DNA of 64,000 bases from Limiplasma sp964504385. GTDB taxonomy: Bacteria > Bacillota > Clostridia > Christensenellales > Aristaeellaceae. Both the position numbers and the translations under genes were made by a program. The stretch spans positions 1-64,000 of the forward strand of contig CAZDEF010000001.1 of NCBI GenBank assembly GCA_964504385.1, given 5' to 3'. Shown piece after piece: positions 24,630 to 33,621 of the stretch (the first letter of the stretch is position 1; every line of letters begins with the position of its first letter). The notes beneath the pieces are model-generated. The model was not told where the DNA came from. It ran no database searches and saw only the letters and a list, made by a program, of their open reading frames with translations.

Positions 24630-26021
24630 TTATGCAGCAAGCCCTGATTTGCGGATGGCACGTTTGAGCCATCCGCCCCAGAGATAGTAAACGACGAACA
24701 GTGCAGACGTGAGCACCCATGTGATGGGGTAGCTGAGCATCAGCGTCTGCAGGGTATGGTGCATGGGCAGCACAAACGCCACCCAGATCACGCGGAATAC
24801 ACACACGCCAAACAGCGTGAACAGCGTCGCCACCAGCGAATCACCCACGCCGCGCAGCGCGCCGGAAAGGATCTCGATACAGATAAAGGCGATATAGGAC
24901 GGCGCGATCACCCGCAGCATCTGCATGCCGTATTCGATGACCAGCTCGTCATCCGTAAACAACCGGTACAGTGTCGGCCCGCCCAGCAGCACACTCGCAC
25001 TCAGCACGACCGTTATGCCAAACAGCATGCCCAGACACACGCGCACGCTCTTGTGCACCCGGTCGTACAGCTTTGCGCCAAAGTTTTGCCCCACAAAGGT
25101 GGTGATCGCCACGCCGAAAGCACCGTCGATCATCCAATAGAAACCGTCCAATTTGCCGAATACGGTGTACGCGGCCACCATGTCCGTGCCAAAGCTGTTC
25201 ACCGCCGACTGGATGATCACATTGGAGACCGAATACATCACCGACTGCAAGCCGGCAGGCAAGCCGATGGCGATGATGCGCCCCAGCAGCTGCGTGTGGA
25301 AACGGATCTTGCGCGCATGCATGCGGTAGGAAGTCTGCGAACGCGCCAGCGTATACCACACCAGCACAGCGCTGACCAGCTGAGAAAAGATGGTCGCCAG
25401 CGCCGCACCTGCCACGCCCATCTCCAGCCCCAGCACCAGCAGAATATCCAGCACAATGTTGGTTACACAGGCCGCCGCCAGAAAATACAGCGGCCGTCTG
25501 GAATCCCCCACAGCGCGCAGCAGGCCCGAGCCGATGTTGTACACCAGCGAAGGGATCATGCCGATAAAATAGATGCGCAGGTAGGTAATGGCGTAGGGCA
25601 GCACATCCTCCGGCGTATCCAGCAGCCGCAGCAGCGCCGGAGAAGCTGCGTAGCCCACGATCATGATCACAGCGCCGCCAGCCAGCGCCATGGCCATGGC
25701 GGTATGCACCGTCTGACTGACTTCTTCATCGCGCCTGCCGCCATAGAACTGCGACAGAATGACCGTAGCGCCGGAGGACAGCCCAACAAAGAAACCCACG
25801 ATCAGATTGATGAGGCTGCCGGTCGCGCCGCCCACGGCGGCCAGCGCCTCCTTGCCCACGAATTTGCCCACGATGATCGCGTCCACCGTGTTGTACATCT
25901 GCTGGAAAAACGTGCCCAGCAGAATGGGAAAGAAGAACGCCAGCAGTGTTTTCCAGATGACGCCTTCCGTAATGCTGTTTGCATCCACACCGATGGACGC
26001 GCGTCTTGTTTTCCATGCCAT
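24630..26021 (-). CDS. MATE-family efflux transporter (2)
   Basis: A 463-residue, 12-helix multidrug or metabolite exporter. Family features are the helix 1 region GTFFQQMYNTVDAIIVGKFVG, the GLSSGATVILSQFYGGR segment and the second-half match GLPAGLQSVMYSVSNVIIQS. It lies 15 bases after the GNAT gene and 30 bases before the lactonase gene on one transcript. It clearly differs from the other two MATE proteins in the window, so these are not recent duplicates. Confidence 0.92.
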   Translation of the reverse strand: MAWKTRRASIGVDANSITEGVIWKTLLAFFFPILLGTFFQQMYNTVDAIIVGKFVGKEALAAVGGATGSLINLIVGFFVGLSSGATVILSQFYGGRRDEEVSQTVHTAMAMALAGGAVIMIVGYAASPALLRLLDTPEDVLPYAITYLRIYFIGMIPSLVYNIGSGLLRAVGDSRRPLYFLAAACVTNIVLDILLVLGLEMGVAGAALATIFSQLVSAVLVWYTLARSQTSYRMHARKIRFHTQLLGRIIAIGLPAGLQSVMYSVSNVIIQSAVNSFGTDMVAAYTVFGKLDGFYWMIDGAFGVAITTFVGQNFGAKLYDRVHKSVRVCLGMLFGITVVLSASVLLGGPTLYRLFTDDELVIEYGMQMLRVIAPSYIAFICIEILSGALRGVGDSLVATLFTLFGVCVFRVIWVAFVLPMHHTLQTLMLSYPITWVLTSALFVVYYLWGGWLKRAIRKSGLAA

Positions 26022-26036
26022 ACGGGGATAACTCCT

Positions 26037-26783
26037 TTACAGGCCATTCAAAAACCACACGGGATAGCTGCCTGCAAAGCGATAGCCAAGCTTCTGTGCC
26101 AGATGCAGGGAAACTTCGCTGGCTGCATCCCATTCGGCAACGAGGCCGCGATCCACGCATTCCATGATCAGCCGTGCGCTGCAAGCCGCCGCAATGCCGT
26201 GCCGCTGATGATCGGCCCGCACATCCACCTGCACCTCGATGCCCTCAGAGCAGTATATATAGGAAGATGCGCTGCCCACAAGCACGCCGTTATGCAGCGC
26301 CGCCACGCCAAGGCCGTGCGCCTGATACGCCTCCCACGTTCCGAACTGCAGACAGGCATCGCACGACCACGACTGCGCAAGCGCCTGACGGTAGCAGTTT
26401 TCATCAAACAGACAGAACTCGATATCATCAGGCACGCCTTTCGCCAACCTCAGCAGATGATCGCGATCAAAGCTTTCCGGCGGGCGCAGCGCATAGCGCG
26501 TCTGTGCTGTGGTCATCGATCCCAGGATCCGGCCCGCACGTTCGTGCAGCGCTTGTGTCCGGCTTACAATAATGTAGAAATATCCCAGTTTCAAAAAATG
26601 CGAAAGCAACGGCTCCCATTCCGACGCGTCTGCATCGCCCGCCAGAAACAGGAAATCGCCATTTTCACATACGGCTGCACGGGAACCGGCATGATGAAAG
26701 CGCCCCTGCACGCCCTCCCTCACGCTCTGGATCATCAGGTTGTCCCAGCCGTCAAACAGGTGAAGGTTCAGGCATTCTCCCAT
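26037..26783 (-). CDS. GNAT-family acetyltransferase
   Basis: A 248-residue protein whose C-terminal half holds the GNAT fold. The acetyl-CoA-binding motif is VQVDVRADHQRHGIAAACS, followed by a helix and by the LAQKLGYRFAGSYPVW end typical of N-acetyltransferases. The N-terminal half is a less conserved extension, as in the GNAT_acetyltransferase subgroup. AGGAGGAACTT lies before ATG 26783, inside the end of capE, giving a 16-base overlap. The substrate is unknown; an amino sugar is one possibility because of capE. Confidence 0.75.
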   Translation of the reverse strand: MGECLNLHLFDGWDNLMIQSVREGVQGRFHHAGSRAAVCENGDFLFLAGDADASEWEPLLSHFLKLGYFYIIVSRTQALHERAGRILGSMTTAQTRYALRPPESFDRDHLLRLAKGVPDDIEFCLFDENCYRQALAQSWSCDACLQFGTWEAYQAHGLGVAALHNGVLVGSASSYIYCSEGIEVQVDVRADHQRHGIAAACSARLIMECVDRGLVAEWDAASEVSLHLAQKLGYRFAGSYPVWFLNGL

Positions 26784-27799
26784 CTGGCAAGTTCCTCCTG
26801 GATGTAGGAAAGAGACAGCAGCTTCTCCTTTACCTCATCCACAGTCAGCAAGCGCGTGTTGTTGGAATTGAACTCGCTGAGCAAATTGCGGCTTTCATCG
26901 CCCTTTACCACATATTTGTCGTAGTTCAGGTCGCGCGCATCGGAAGGCACGCGGTAAAAATCGCCCATGTCAACGGCGTGCACACACTCCTCGTTGGTCA
27001 GCAGCGTTTCGTACATCTTTTCACCGTGGCGGATCCCGATCACGCGCACGGGGTTATCCGCATGGAATACTTCCTTCACAGCCTGCGCCAGCACGCCTAT
27101 GGTGCAGGCCGGCGCTTTCTTCACCAGAATGTCGCCGCTGTGCGCATGCTCGAACGCGAACAGCACCAGCTCCACCGCCTCCTCAAGACTCATGATGAAG
27201 CGGGTCATGTCCGGGTGGGTAACGGTGAGGGATCTGTCGGCACGGATCTGATCGATAAACAGCGGGATGACCGAACCGCGCGAGCACATCACATTGCCAT
27301 AGCGGGTGCCGCAGATGAGCGTGCGCTCCGGCGACACCGTGCGCGCCTTGGCCACAAACACCTTTTCCATCATGGCCTTGCTGGTGCCCATGGCGTTGAC
27401 GGGATAGGCCGCCTTGTCCGTGGAAAGGCAGATCACCTTTTTCACGCCCGCCTCAATGCAGGCAGTCAGCACATTGTCGGTGCCCAGCACATTGGTCTTG
27501 ACCGCTTCGATGGGAAAGAATTCGCAGGAGGGCACCTGCTTGAGCGCAGCGGCATGGAACAGATAATCCACGCCGTAAAGGGCGTTTTTCACGCTGGACA
27601 GGTCGCGCACATCGCCGATGAAATACTTGATCTTGCTGTTCTGATAGCGATGGCGCATATCATCCTGCTTTTTCTCATCGCGGCTGAAAATGCGGATCTC
27701 CGCAATATCCGTGTCCAGAAACCGTTTCAGCACCGCCTCGCCAAAGGAGCCTGTGCCGCCGGTGATCATCAGTGTTTTTCCGCTGAAGGGAGAGCTCAT
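26768..27799 (-). CDS. capE: UDP-GlcNAc 4,6-dehydratase/epimerase, CapE/FnlA type
   Basis: Short-chain dehydrogenase/reductase acting on UDP-N-acetylglucosamine in capsule or surface-glycan precursor synthesis. The 343-residue protein has the NAD(P) motif TGGTGSFG near the N-terminus, IFSRDEKKQDDMRHRY, FHAAALKQVPSCEFFP and the catalytic region with STDKAAYPVNAMGTSK. These blocks match Staphylococcus CapE, which begins UDP-N-acetyl-L-fucosamine synthesis. The partner genes capF and capG are not in the window. The ATG directly abuts the purC stop. Confidence 0.85.
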   Translation of the reverse strand: MSSPFSGKTLMITGGTGSFGEAVLKRFLDTDIAEIRIFSRDEKKQDDMRHRYQNSKIKYFIGDVRDLSSVKNALYGVDYLFHAAALKQVPSCEFFPIEAVKTNVLGTDNVLTACIEAGVKKVICLSTDKAAYPVNAMGTSKAMMEKVFVAKARTVSPERTLICGTRYGNVMCSRGSVIPLFIDQIRADRSLTVTHPDMTRFIMSLEEAVELVLFAFEHAHSGDILVKKAPACTIGVLAQAVKEVFHADNPVRVIGIRHGEKMYETLLTNEECVHAVDMGDFYRVPSDARDLNYDKYVVKGDESRNLLSEFNSNNTRLLTVDEVKEKLLSLSYIQEELARWENA

Positions 27800-28537
27800 T
27801 TACAGTTCCTCCTCGGTGTTTTTCAGCGCGTTGCCCGTCAGGCGGTGCAGCACGTCGCGGTAGGCCTCGGCTACATTGCCCAGATCATGGCGGAAACGGT
27901 CCAGATCCATGGGCTCATGCGTGGCGGCGTCCCAGAAGCGGCAGGTATCGGGCGATACCTCGTCCGCCAGCAGGATCTCGCCTTTATAGCGGCCAAATTC
28001 CAGCCGGAAATCGATCAGCTCAATGTTGATGTCCCGCATGCATTCGGAAAGGATCTCGTTCACGCGGTAGCTCATCCGTTCCATCTTGCGCACTTCCTCC
28101 GGCGTGGCCAGATCCATGGCTGTGATGTGCGTGACGTTCACCATTGCGTCTTCCAGCTCCGGGTTCTTCAGGTTGAATTCAATAATGGTGTTGCGCAGGT
28201 GTGTTCCATCCGGGCAGCCCATCCGTTTGGCCAGACTGCCCGCAGCAATGTTGCGCACCTTGACCACGAAAGGGATCATCTCCACCCGCTTCACCAGCGA
28301 GCAGCGGTTGTCGATACGGCGGATGAAGTGATTGGGCACGCCCTTCTCCGTCAGCAGGGTAAACATGTATTCGCAGATCAGATTGTTGATCTCGCCCTTG
28401 CCAATGATGCGCCCCCGCTTCAGCCCGTGAAAGGCGAAGGTCTCGTCGCGGTAATACACCACAGCCTCATCTGGGTTCTCCGTCGCGTACAGGCGTTTTC
28501 CCTTGCCCTCGGCGATCATGTCTGTAATATTGCTCAT
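27800..28537 (-). CDS. purC: SAICAR synthetase
   Basis: Phosphoribosylaminoimidazole-succinocarboxamide synthase, step 8 of de novo purine synthesis, joining CAIR and aspartate with ATP. The 245-residue length is standard. Diagnostic segments are AEGKGKRLYAT, VVKVRNIAAGSLAKRMG, ELIDFRLEFGRYKGEILLADE and SPDTCRFWD. ATG 28537 is preceded by AAGGAAG. No other pur gene is adjacent; instead it heads a mixed operon with capE, GNAT, MATE and lactonase genes. No purine riboswitch was recognised in its short leader. Confidence 0.97.
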   Translation of the reverse strand: MSNITDMIAEGKGKRLYATENPDEAVVYYRDETFAFHGLKRGRIIGKGEINNLICEYMFTLLTEKGVPNHFIRRIDNRCSLVKRVEMIPFVVKVRNIAAGSLAKRMGCPDGTHLRNTIIEFNLKNPELEDAMVNVTHITAMDLATPEEVRKMERMSYRVNEILSECMRDINIELIDFRLEFGRYKGEILLADEVSPDTCRFWDAATHEPMDLDRFRHDLGNVAEAYRDVLHRLTGNALKNTEEEL

Positions 28538-28586
28538 GGTTGCTTCCTTACTGCCTTCTTCTTTTCCATTTATAAGGTTCTCCGTT

Positions 28587-28615
28587 ATTGTAGCACGGTT
28601 CCGCGCTCTTCGCAA
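28587..28615 (-). promoter_or_regulatory. Promoter of the purC-led unit
   Basis: Minus strand TTGCGA (28610-28615), 17-base spacer, TACAAT (28587-28592). The leader to purC is about 45 bases. Confidence 0.65.
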
Positions 28616-28683
28616 GCGATTGCCCATTATACTGGCTGACAGAAAAAACATAGTGCCACCGACACGAACTGCTGAAAAAATGC

Positions 28684-28712
28684 TTGCAAATGCATATTGA
28701 CTGTGCTATAAT
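28684..28712 (+). promoter_or_regulatory. Promoter of rpmE
   Basis: TTGCAA (28684-28689), 17-base spacer, TATAAT (28707-28712), about 55 bases before the start. Confidence 0.8.
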
Positions 28713-28766
28713 CACCAATGCGGTTTTCTAATGAACCCACAGCATGCGCAAAAGAGGTGAGAGTGC

Positions 28767-28967
28767 GTGAAAGAAAAGATCCATCCCAAATATGGCAAGT
28801 CCATCGTCCGTTGCGTATGCGGTGAGACGTTTGAGACGGGTTCCGTGAAGGGTGAACTGAAGGTTGAAATTTGCTCCAAGTGCCACCCCTTCTACACCGG
28901 CAAGCAGAAGCTGGTCGATACCGGCGGACGCGTTGACCGCTTCAAGAAGCGTTTCAACATGGAATAA
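28767..28967 (+). CDS. rpmE: 50S ribosomal protein L31 (zinc-binding type)
   Basis: A 66-residue large-subunit protein. Cys16, Cys18, Cys36 and Cys39 are the zinc ligands, so this is the zinc form. The KEKIHPKYG start and the GGRVDRFKKRF end are typical. Translation begins at a GTG with AGAGGTGAGAG upstream. It is followed by a strong terminator, so read-through or a second promoter serves the downstream genes. Confidence 0.97.
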   Translation: MKEKIHPKYGKSIVRCVCGETFETGSVKGELKVEICSKCHPFYTGKQKLVDTGGRVDRFKKRFNME

Positions 28968-28976
28968 GCCATTCAT

Positions 28977-29002
28977 AAAGAGCGCCACATGGCGCTCTTT
29001 TT
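28977..29002 (+). terminator. Terminator after rpmE
   Basis: AAAGAGCGCC (28977-28986) pairs with GGCGCTCTTT (28991-29000) and a T run. Confidence 0.85.
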
Positions 29003-29123
29003 GATTTGTCCGGAAAATTCTTTCAGCTCCCGCCTGCAGCAGGAACAAGCGGTGCCTGTGTCGAAATACGAAATTTGTATACCTGTGAACTTTTTTGCAC
29101 AGGGGAAAGGAACGGAACCTGCT

Positions 29124-30167
29124 ATGAGCAACAAACCCGAAGTAACCCGCCGCCCTGATATCGGCGGTCAGGCCGTAATGGAAGGCGTCATGATGAAGGC
29201 GCCGGACGCCATCGCCATCTCCGTGCGCCGTCCCAACGGCGACATCGTAACCAAGCGCACTCCCTACGTGCCGCTTTCCAAAAAGCACAAGTGGATGGGC
29301 TGGCCCATCGTGCGCGGCGTTGTCAATTTTGTCACCATGCTGTCCATGGGCATGAACGTGCTGCAGGAAAGCACCGACATGCTGGGCATTCTGGACGAAG
29401 AGCCCACCAAGTTTGAAAAGTGGCTGGCCAAAAAGCTGGGCAAGGGCATCGACAAGATCGTGATGGGCACCGCCATCGTGCTGGCGGTCATCCTGTCCAT
29501 CGGCCTGTTCTTCGTCATTCCGGAGCTGGTGGCCCGCGGCCTCAAGATCCTCCTGCCCGATCCCGGCCAGAACTGGCTCATCAACCTTCTCAGCGGCATC
29601 GTGCGCATTCTGATTTTGATCGCCTACATCCTGTTCTGCAGCACCGTCCCGGATGTGCGCCGCACCTTCGAATACCACGGCGCAGAGCACAAGACCGTCT
29701 ACTGCAACGAGCATGACCTGCCCCTCACCCCCGAAAACGCCCAGCAATTCACCACGCTGCACCCGCGCTGCGGCACCAGCTTTCTGCTGATCGTATTCGT
29801 CATTTCCATCGTGCTGTTCACGCTGGTGGGCTATCAGGGCACCAATTACTTCCTGCGTCTGGGCAGCCGTCTGGCGCTGCTGCCCATTGTGGCCGGCATC
29901 AGCTACGAGGTGCTCAAGGGGCTGGCCCACAGTCAGGGCAAGCTGGTGGAGATCCTGCGCTGGCCCGGCATGCAGATGCAGCGGCTGACCACCAAACAGC
30001 CCACCAACGAAATGCTGGAAGTGGCCATCGTATCCATGAACGTGGCGCTCTACGGTCTGCCCGAGGGCTGCCCCAAGACCAAGGATGGCTACACCATCAT
30101 CCGCGATTACCGCATGGCAGACCCCTCCTATGTGCCTGCCGAAGAAGCGGCGGCTGAAAACGAATGA
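29124..30167 (+). CDS. yqhQ: DUF1385 membrane protein YqhQ
   Basis: A 347-residue multi-pass membrane protein of family DUF1385, function not established. The family signature is near the start (DIGGQAVMEGVMM). Hydrophobic segments lie near residues 110-135, 150-175, 215-240 and 250-270. The EYHGAEHKTVYCNE and HPRCGTSFLL segments are the other conserved blocks, with His, Glu and Cys residues that may bind metal. ATG 29124 follows AAAGGAACGG. It overlaps prmC by 4 bases, the common Clostridia arrangement. Confidence 0.9.
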   Translation: MSNKPEVTRRPDIGGQAVMEGVMMKAPDAIAISVRRPNGDIVTKRTPYVPLSKKHKWMGWPIVRGVVNFVTMLSMGMNVLQESTDMLGILDEEPTKFEKWLAKKLGKGIDKIVMGTAIVLAVILSIGLFFVIPELVARGLKILLPDPGQNWLINLLSGIVRILILIAYILFCSTVPDVRRTFEYHGAEHKTVYCNEHDLPLTPENAQQFTTLHPRCGTSFLLIVFVISIVLFTLVGYQGTNYFLRLGSRLALLPIVAGISYEVLKGLAHSQGKLVEILRWPGMQMQRLTTKQPTNEMLEVAIVSMNVALYGLPEGCPKTKDGYTIIRDYRMADPSYVPAEEAAAENE

Positions 30168-31012
30168 CCGTCCGGCAAGCCATCCTCGCTGGCGCGCAGC
30201 AGCTGGAACAGGCCGGCGTGCCCGATCCCCGCCTCGATGCGGAGCTGCTCCTGTGCCATGTGACCGGTCTGGACAGGATGGCGCTGCTGATGGCGGGCGC
30301 AACAGAACTGACACAAGAGCAGGAGCAGCGTTTTTCGTCGCTCCTGCTTTCGCGCACCACCCGCACGCCCGTGCAATACCTGCTGGGAACGCAGGCGTTT
30401 TACGGGCGCAGCTTTCAGGTGGATGAACGAGTGCTGATCCCCCGGCAGGAAACCGAGGAGCTGTGCGAATACGGCATCGCGCATCTGCGCACGCTCCCCC
30501 GCGCCTCCGCGCTGGATCTGTGCACGGGCAGCGGAGCCATTGCCGTCACGCTCAAATGCGAATGCCCGCATGCCTCTGTCACAGCCAGCGATCTGAGCGC
30601 AGACGCGCTGACGCTGGCCGTCGGCAATGCACGGCAGCATCACGCGGAGATCACCTTCCGGCAGGGCGACCTGTGGCAGCCGCTGGAAGGGATGTGCTTT
30701 GACCTGATCCTGTCCAATCCGCCCTACATCCCCACACAGGATTGCGCCGTGCTGCAGCAGGAGGTGCTGCAGGAGCCACGCATGGCGCTGGACGGCGGCG
30801 CGGATGGGCTGGATTTTTACCGTCGCATCGCATCGGGCGCATCCGCTCACCTGACCGTTGGCGGGCTCATCGCCGTGGAAGTGGGCGTGCATCAGGCGCG
30901 CACAGTGGTCGCGCTGTTCAGCGCCGCCGGGCTGTGTGACGCAGCTGTCCGCAAGGATCTGTACGGCATAGAGCGCATTGTGAGCGCAAGGAGGATGGAA
31001 GCACATGTTTGA
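30164..31012 (+). CDS. prmC: Release factor glutamine methyltransferase
   Basis: SAM-dependent enzyme that methylates the glutamine of the GGQ motif in release factors. The 282-residue length is normal. It has the N-terminal helical domain, the FYGRSFQVDERVLIPRQET linker, the SAM-binding CTGSGAIAV and the substrate motif NPPY at residues 185-188. It starts in the yqhQ stop (ATGA) and overlaps the next gene, prfA, which encodes its substrate. Confidence 0.96.
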   Translation: MTVRQAILAGAQQLEQAGVPDPRLDAELLLCHVTGLDRMALLMAGATELTQEQEQRFSSLLLSRTTRTPVQYLLGTQAFYGRSFQVDERVLIPRQETEELCEYGIAHLRTLPRASALDLCTGSGAIAVTLKCECPHASVTASDLSADALTLAVGNARQHHAEITFRQGDLWQPLEGMCFDLILSNPPYIPTQDCAVLQQEVLQEPRMALDGGADGLDFYRRIASGASAHLTVGGLIAVEVGVHQARTVVALFSAAGLCDAAVRKDLYGIERIVSARRMEAHV

Positions 31013-32084
31013 CAAATTCGACTGGATGGAAGGCCGCTATGAGGAACTCGCCATTGCGGTCAGCCAGCCGGAAATCATCGCGGATCAGACGAAGTGGCAA
31101 AAGCTGCTCAAGGAGCACGCTTCGCTGGAACCCGCCGTCACCGCCTACCGCGCCTACCGCAAAACGCTTGCCGAGATCGCCGACGCCAAAGAAATGCTCG
31201 CCCAGCCGGATCTGGCCGAGCTGGCGCAGGCCGAGCTGGACGAGCTGACCGCCGACAAAGCGCGGCAGGAAGAAGCGCTGCGCATTCTGCTTTTGCCCAA
31301 GGATCCCGACGATGACCGCAGCGTGGTCATGGAGATCCGCGCAGGCGCGGGCGGCGAGGAAGCGGCGCTGTTTGCGGGCGAGATCGTGCGCATGTACACG
31401 CGCTATGCCGAAAAACGCGGCTTTCGTGTAACCATGGTCAACCTGAGCGACACCGAGCTGGGCGGCGTGAAGGAAGCCGTGTTCACCATCAGCGGCACGG
31501 GCGCGTTCCACCGGCTCAAGTACGAAAGCGGCGTACACTGTGTGAAGCGCATCCCTGTGACCGAATCCAACGGCAAGCTGCAGACTTCCACCTGCACCGT
31601 GGCCGTTTTGCCTGAAGCGGAAGATGTGGAGCTCACTATCGACCCCGGCGAGCTGCGCATCGATACCTACCGCGCTGGCGGCGCGGGCGGGCAGCACGTC
31701 AACCGCACCGACAGCGCTGTGCGCATCACCCATCTGCCTACCGGCATCGTGGCCCAGTGTCAGAATGAGCGCAGCCAGATCCAGAACCGCGAGGTAGCCA
31801 TGCGCATTCTCAAAAGCCGTCTTTACGACCGCCTGCGTTCCGAAAAGGACAGCGCCTATGCCCAGAACCGCCGCGTGCAGATCGGCACAGGCGACCGCAG
31901 CGAGCGCGTGCGCACCTACCACTACATGCAGAACCGCGTGACCGATCACCGCATCGGGCTGACGCTGTATAACCGGATCGACGATATTCTGGGCGGGGCG
32001 ATCGACGATTTTATCGACGCGCTGCTGATGGCCGAACAGGCAGCCAAGCTGCGCGAGGCGGGCGCGCCTTCCCTGCCCATGTGA
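31005..32084 (+). CDS. prfA: Peptide chain release factor 1
   Basis: Reads UAA and UAG stop codons and triggers peptide release. The 359-residue protein has the codon-recognition tripeptide PVT at 184-186, inside RIPVTESNGKLQTSTCTVA, and the catalytic GGQ at 228-230. Release factor 2 would carry SPF, so the RF1 assignment is firm. It overlaps prmC by 8 bases. AGGAGG lies just upstream of the start. Confidence 0.97.
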   Translation: MFDKFDWMEGRYEELAIAVSQPEIIADQTKWQKLLKEHASLEPAVTAYRAYRKTLAEIADAKEMLAQPDLAELAQAELDELTADKARQEEALRILLLPKDPDDDRSVVMEIRAGAGGEEAALFAGEIVRMYTRYAEKRGFRVTMVNLSDTELGGVKEAVFTISGTGAFHRLKYESGVHCVKRIPVTESNGKLQTSTCTVAVLPEAEDVELTIDPGELRIDTYRAGGAGGQHVNRTDSAVRITHLPTGIVAQCQNERSQIQNREVAMRILKSRLYDRLRSEKDSAYAQNRRVQIGTGDRSERVRTYHYMQNRVTDHRIGLTLYNRIDDILGGAIDDFIDALLMAEQAAKLREAGAPSLPM

Positions 32085-32114
32085 TTGATTCTTTTCGAAG
32101 CAAGGTGTTTTTTG

Positions 32115-33599
32115 ATGGAAACTCAGATCCTTCTGCCGACAGATGAACACATTGAGCGCGCAGCGGCGATCATCCGTCAGGGCGGGCTGGTGGGTATGCC
32201 GACGGAGACCGTGTACGGTCTGGGGGCCGATGCGCTGAATGAAGAAGCCGTCCGCGGCATCTTTGCAGCCAAAGGACGGCCCGCGGACAATCCGCTGATC
32301 GTGCATGTCACCTGTATTGAGGAAGCCGAAAAGCTGTGTGAAATCAGCAGCGCTGCGCGCTGCGTGATGGAACGCTTCTGTCCCGGCCCGCTGACGGTCA
32401 TCATGCCGCGCAAGCCCTGCGTACCGGACGTGGTGACGGCCGGGCTGGACACCGTAGCCATCCGCATCCCCTCTCATCCCGTGGCGCGAAAGCTGATCGC
32501 TGCAAGCGGTTTGCCCATCGCCGCCCCCAGCGCCAACACCTCCGGCAAGCCCAGTCCCACCACAGCGCAGCATGTCTATCACGATCTAAACGGCAAGCTG
32601 CCCGTGATTCTGGACGGCGGCGAATGCGAAGTGGGTTTGGAAAGCACGGTCATCACGATGGCCGGCGATATGCCCACGGTGCTGCGTCCCGGCGGCATCA
32701 CGCCCGAAATGCTGCTGGAGGTGCTGCCGGAAGTGCGTGTGGCCGACAGTGTGCTGCGCCCTCTCAAACAGGGCGAGAAGGCTCTGTCGCCCGGCATGAT
32801 GTACAAGCACTACGCCCCCGGCGGCATGCTGACCATGGTGAAGGGCGCGCAGTTCAATGTGGAGCGCTGCTGTCTGCGGCTGTACCGCGAAGCGAAGGCT
32901 GCAGGGAAGCGCGTACGCATTCTGGCCTTCGAGGAACACCTGCCCGTCTACGGCGAAGCGGAAGCACTGTCCATCGGCCGATTGAGCGAGCCGGAAACGG
33001 TCAGCCATCGTTTGTTCGCGGTGCTGCGCCAAATGGATGATGAAGGCGTGGATGTGCTGTACAGCGAGATCCTGCCGGCCGAGGGGATCGGATTGGCCAT
33101 CATGAACCGGCTGAGCCGCGCCGCTGCCTTCCGCACCATCGATGCGGACGAAGAAGCTTTGCAGTCGGATCCTGCCCTGCTGAAAAGCGACGAGATCCAG
33201 CTGACGCTGCAAAAGGTGGTGGACGGAGATCCCGAAGCGAACTGGCTGCCCGCCCGTCATTTTCTCATTTGCGCGTTGGACGGCACGGCCGTGGGGCAGT
33301 GCGATCTGCGCATCGGTCACAACGAGCGCGTTTACTATGGCGGCAATATCGGCTACGGCATCTTCGAGGCCTACCGCGGCCATCACTACGCCGCCAAAGC
33401 CTGCCGTATGCTGTTTGCACTGGCGAAGCAGTACGGAATGGACGACGTGCTCGTCTCCTGCGCGCCGGAGAACACAGCCTCCCGCCGCACGCTGGAGGCG
33501 CTGGGCGGAACGCTGCTGGAGATCGCCGAGCTGCCGCCGAACAGCGACATGCGCAAGGACGGCATGACGCATGTATGCATCTTCCGCTTTGCACTGTAA
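32115..33599 (+). CDS. ywlC: Threonylcarbamoyl-AMP synthase (Sua5) fused to a GNAT domain
   Basis: Makes threonylcarbamoyl-AMP from threonine, bicarbonate and ATP for t6A modification of tRNAs reading ANN codons. In the 494-residue product residues about 1-205 are the YrdC catalytic domain (PTETVYGLGADA, KGRPADNPLIVH, APSANTSGKPSPT). Residues about 210-345 are the Sua5 domain, introduced by the SPGMMYKHYAPG linker. From about 365 to the end is an extra GNAT domain with the acetyl-CoA loop FEAYRGHHYAAKACRMLF. ATG 32115 follows AAGGTG; an in-frame start at 32085 has no site. The fusion is unusual. Confidence 0.92.
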   Translation: METQILLPTDEHIERAAAIIRQGGLVGMPTETVYGLGADALNEEAVRGIFAAKGRPADNPLIVHVTCIEEAEKLCEISSAARCVMERFCPGPLTVIMPRKPCVPDVVTAGLDTVAIRIPSHPVARKLIAASGLPIAAPSANTSGKPSPTTAQHVYHDLNGKLPVILDGGECEVGLESTVITMAGDMPTVLRPGGITPEMLLEVLPEVRVADSVLRPLKQGEKALSPGMMYKHYAPGGMLTMVKGAQFNVERCCLRLYREAKAAGKRVRILAFEEHLPVYGEAEALSIGRLSEPETVSHRLFAVLRQMDDEGVDVLYSEILPAEGIGLAIMNRLSRAAAFRTIDADEEALQSDPALLKSDEIQLTLQKVVDGDPEANWLPARHFLICALDGTAVGQCDLRIGHNERVYYGGNIGYGIFEAYRGHHYAAKACRMLFALAKQYGMDDVLVSCAPENTASRRTLEALGGTLLEIAELPPNSDMRKDGMTHVCIFRFAL

Positions 33600-33621
33600 C
33601 GATGCCTCAGGAGGGCTGACC

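Noticed and set aside
24756..26807. Plus-strand frame of 683 codons over MATE (2) and the GNAT gene
   Set aside because: Antisense to two well-supported genes; composition is that of a shadow frame.
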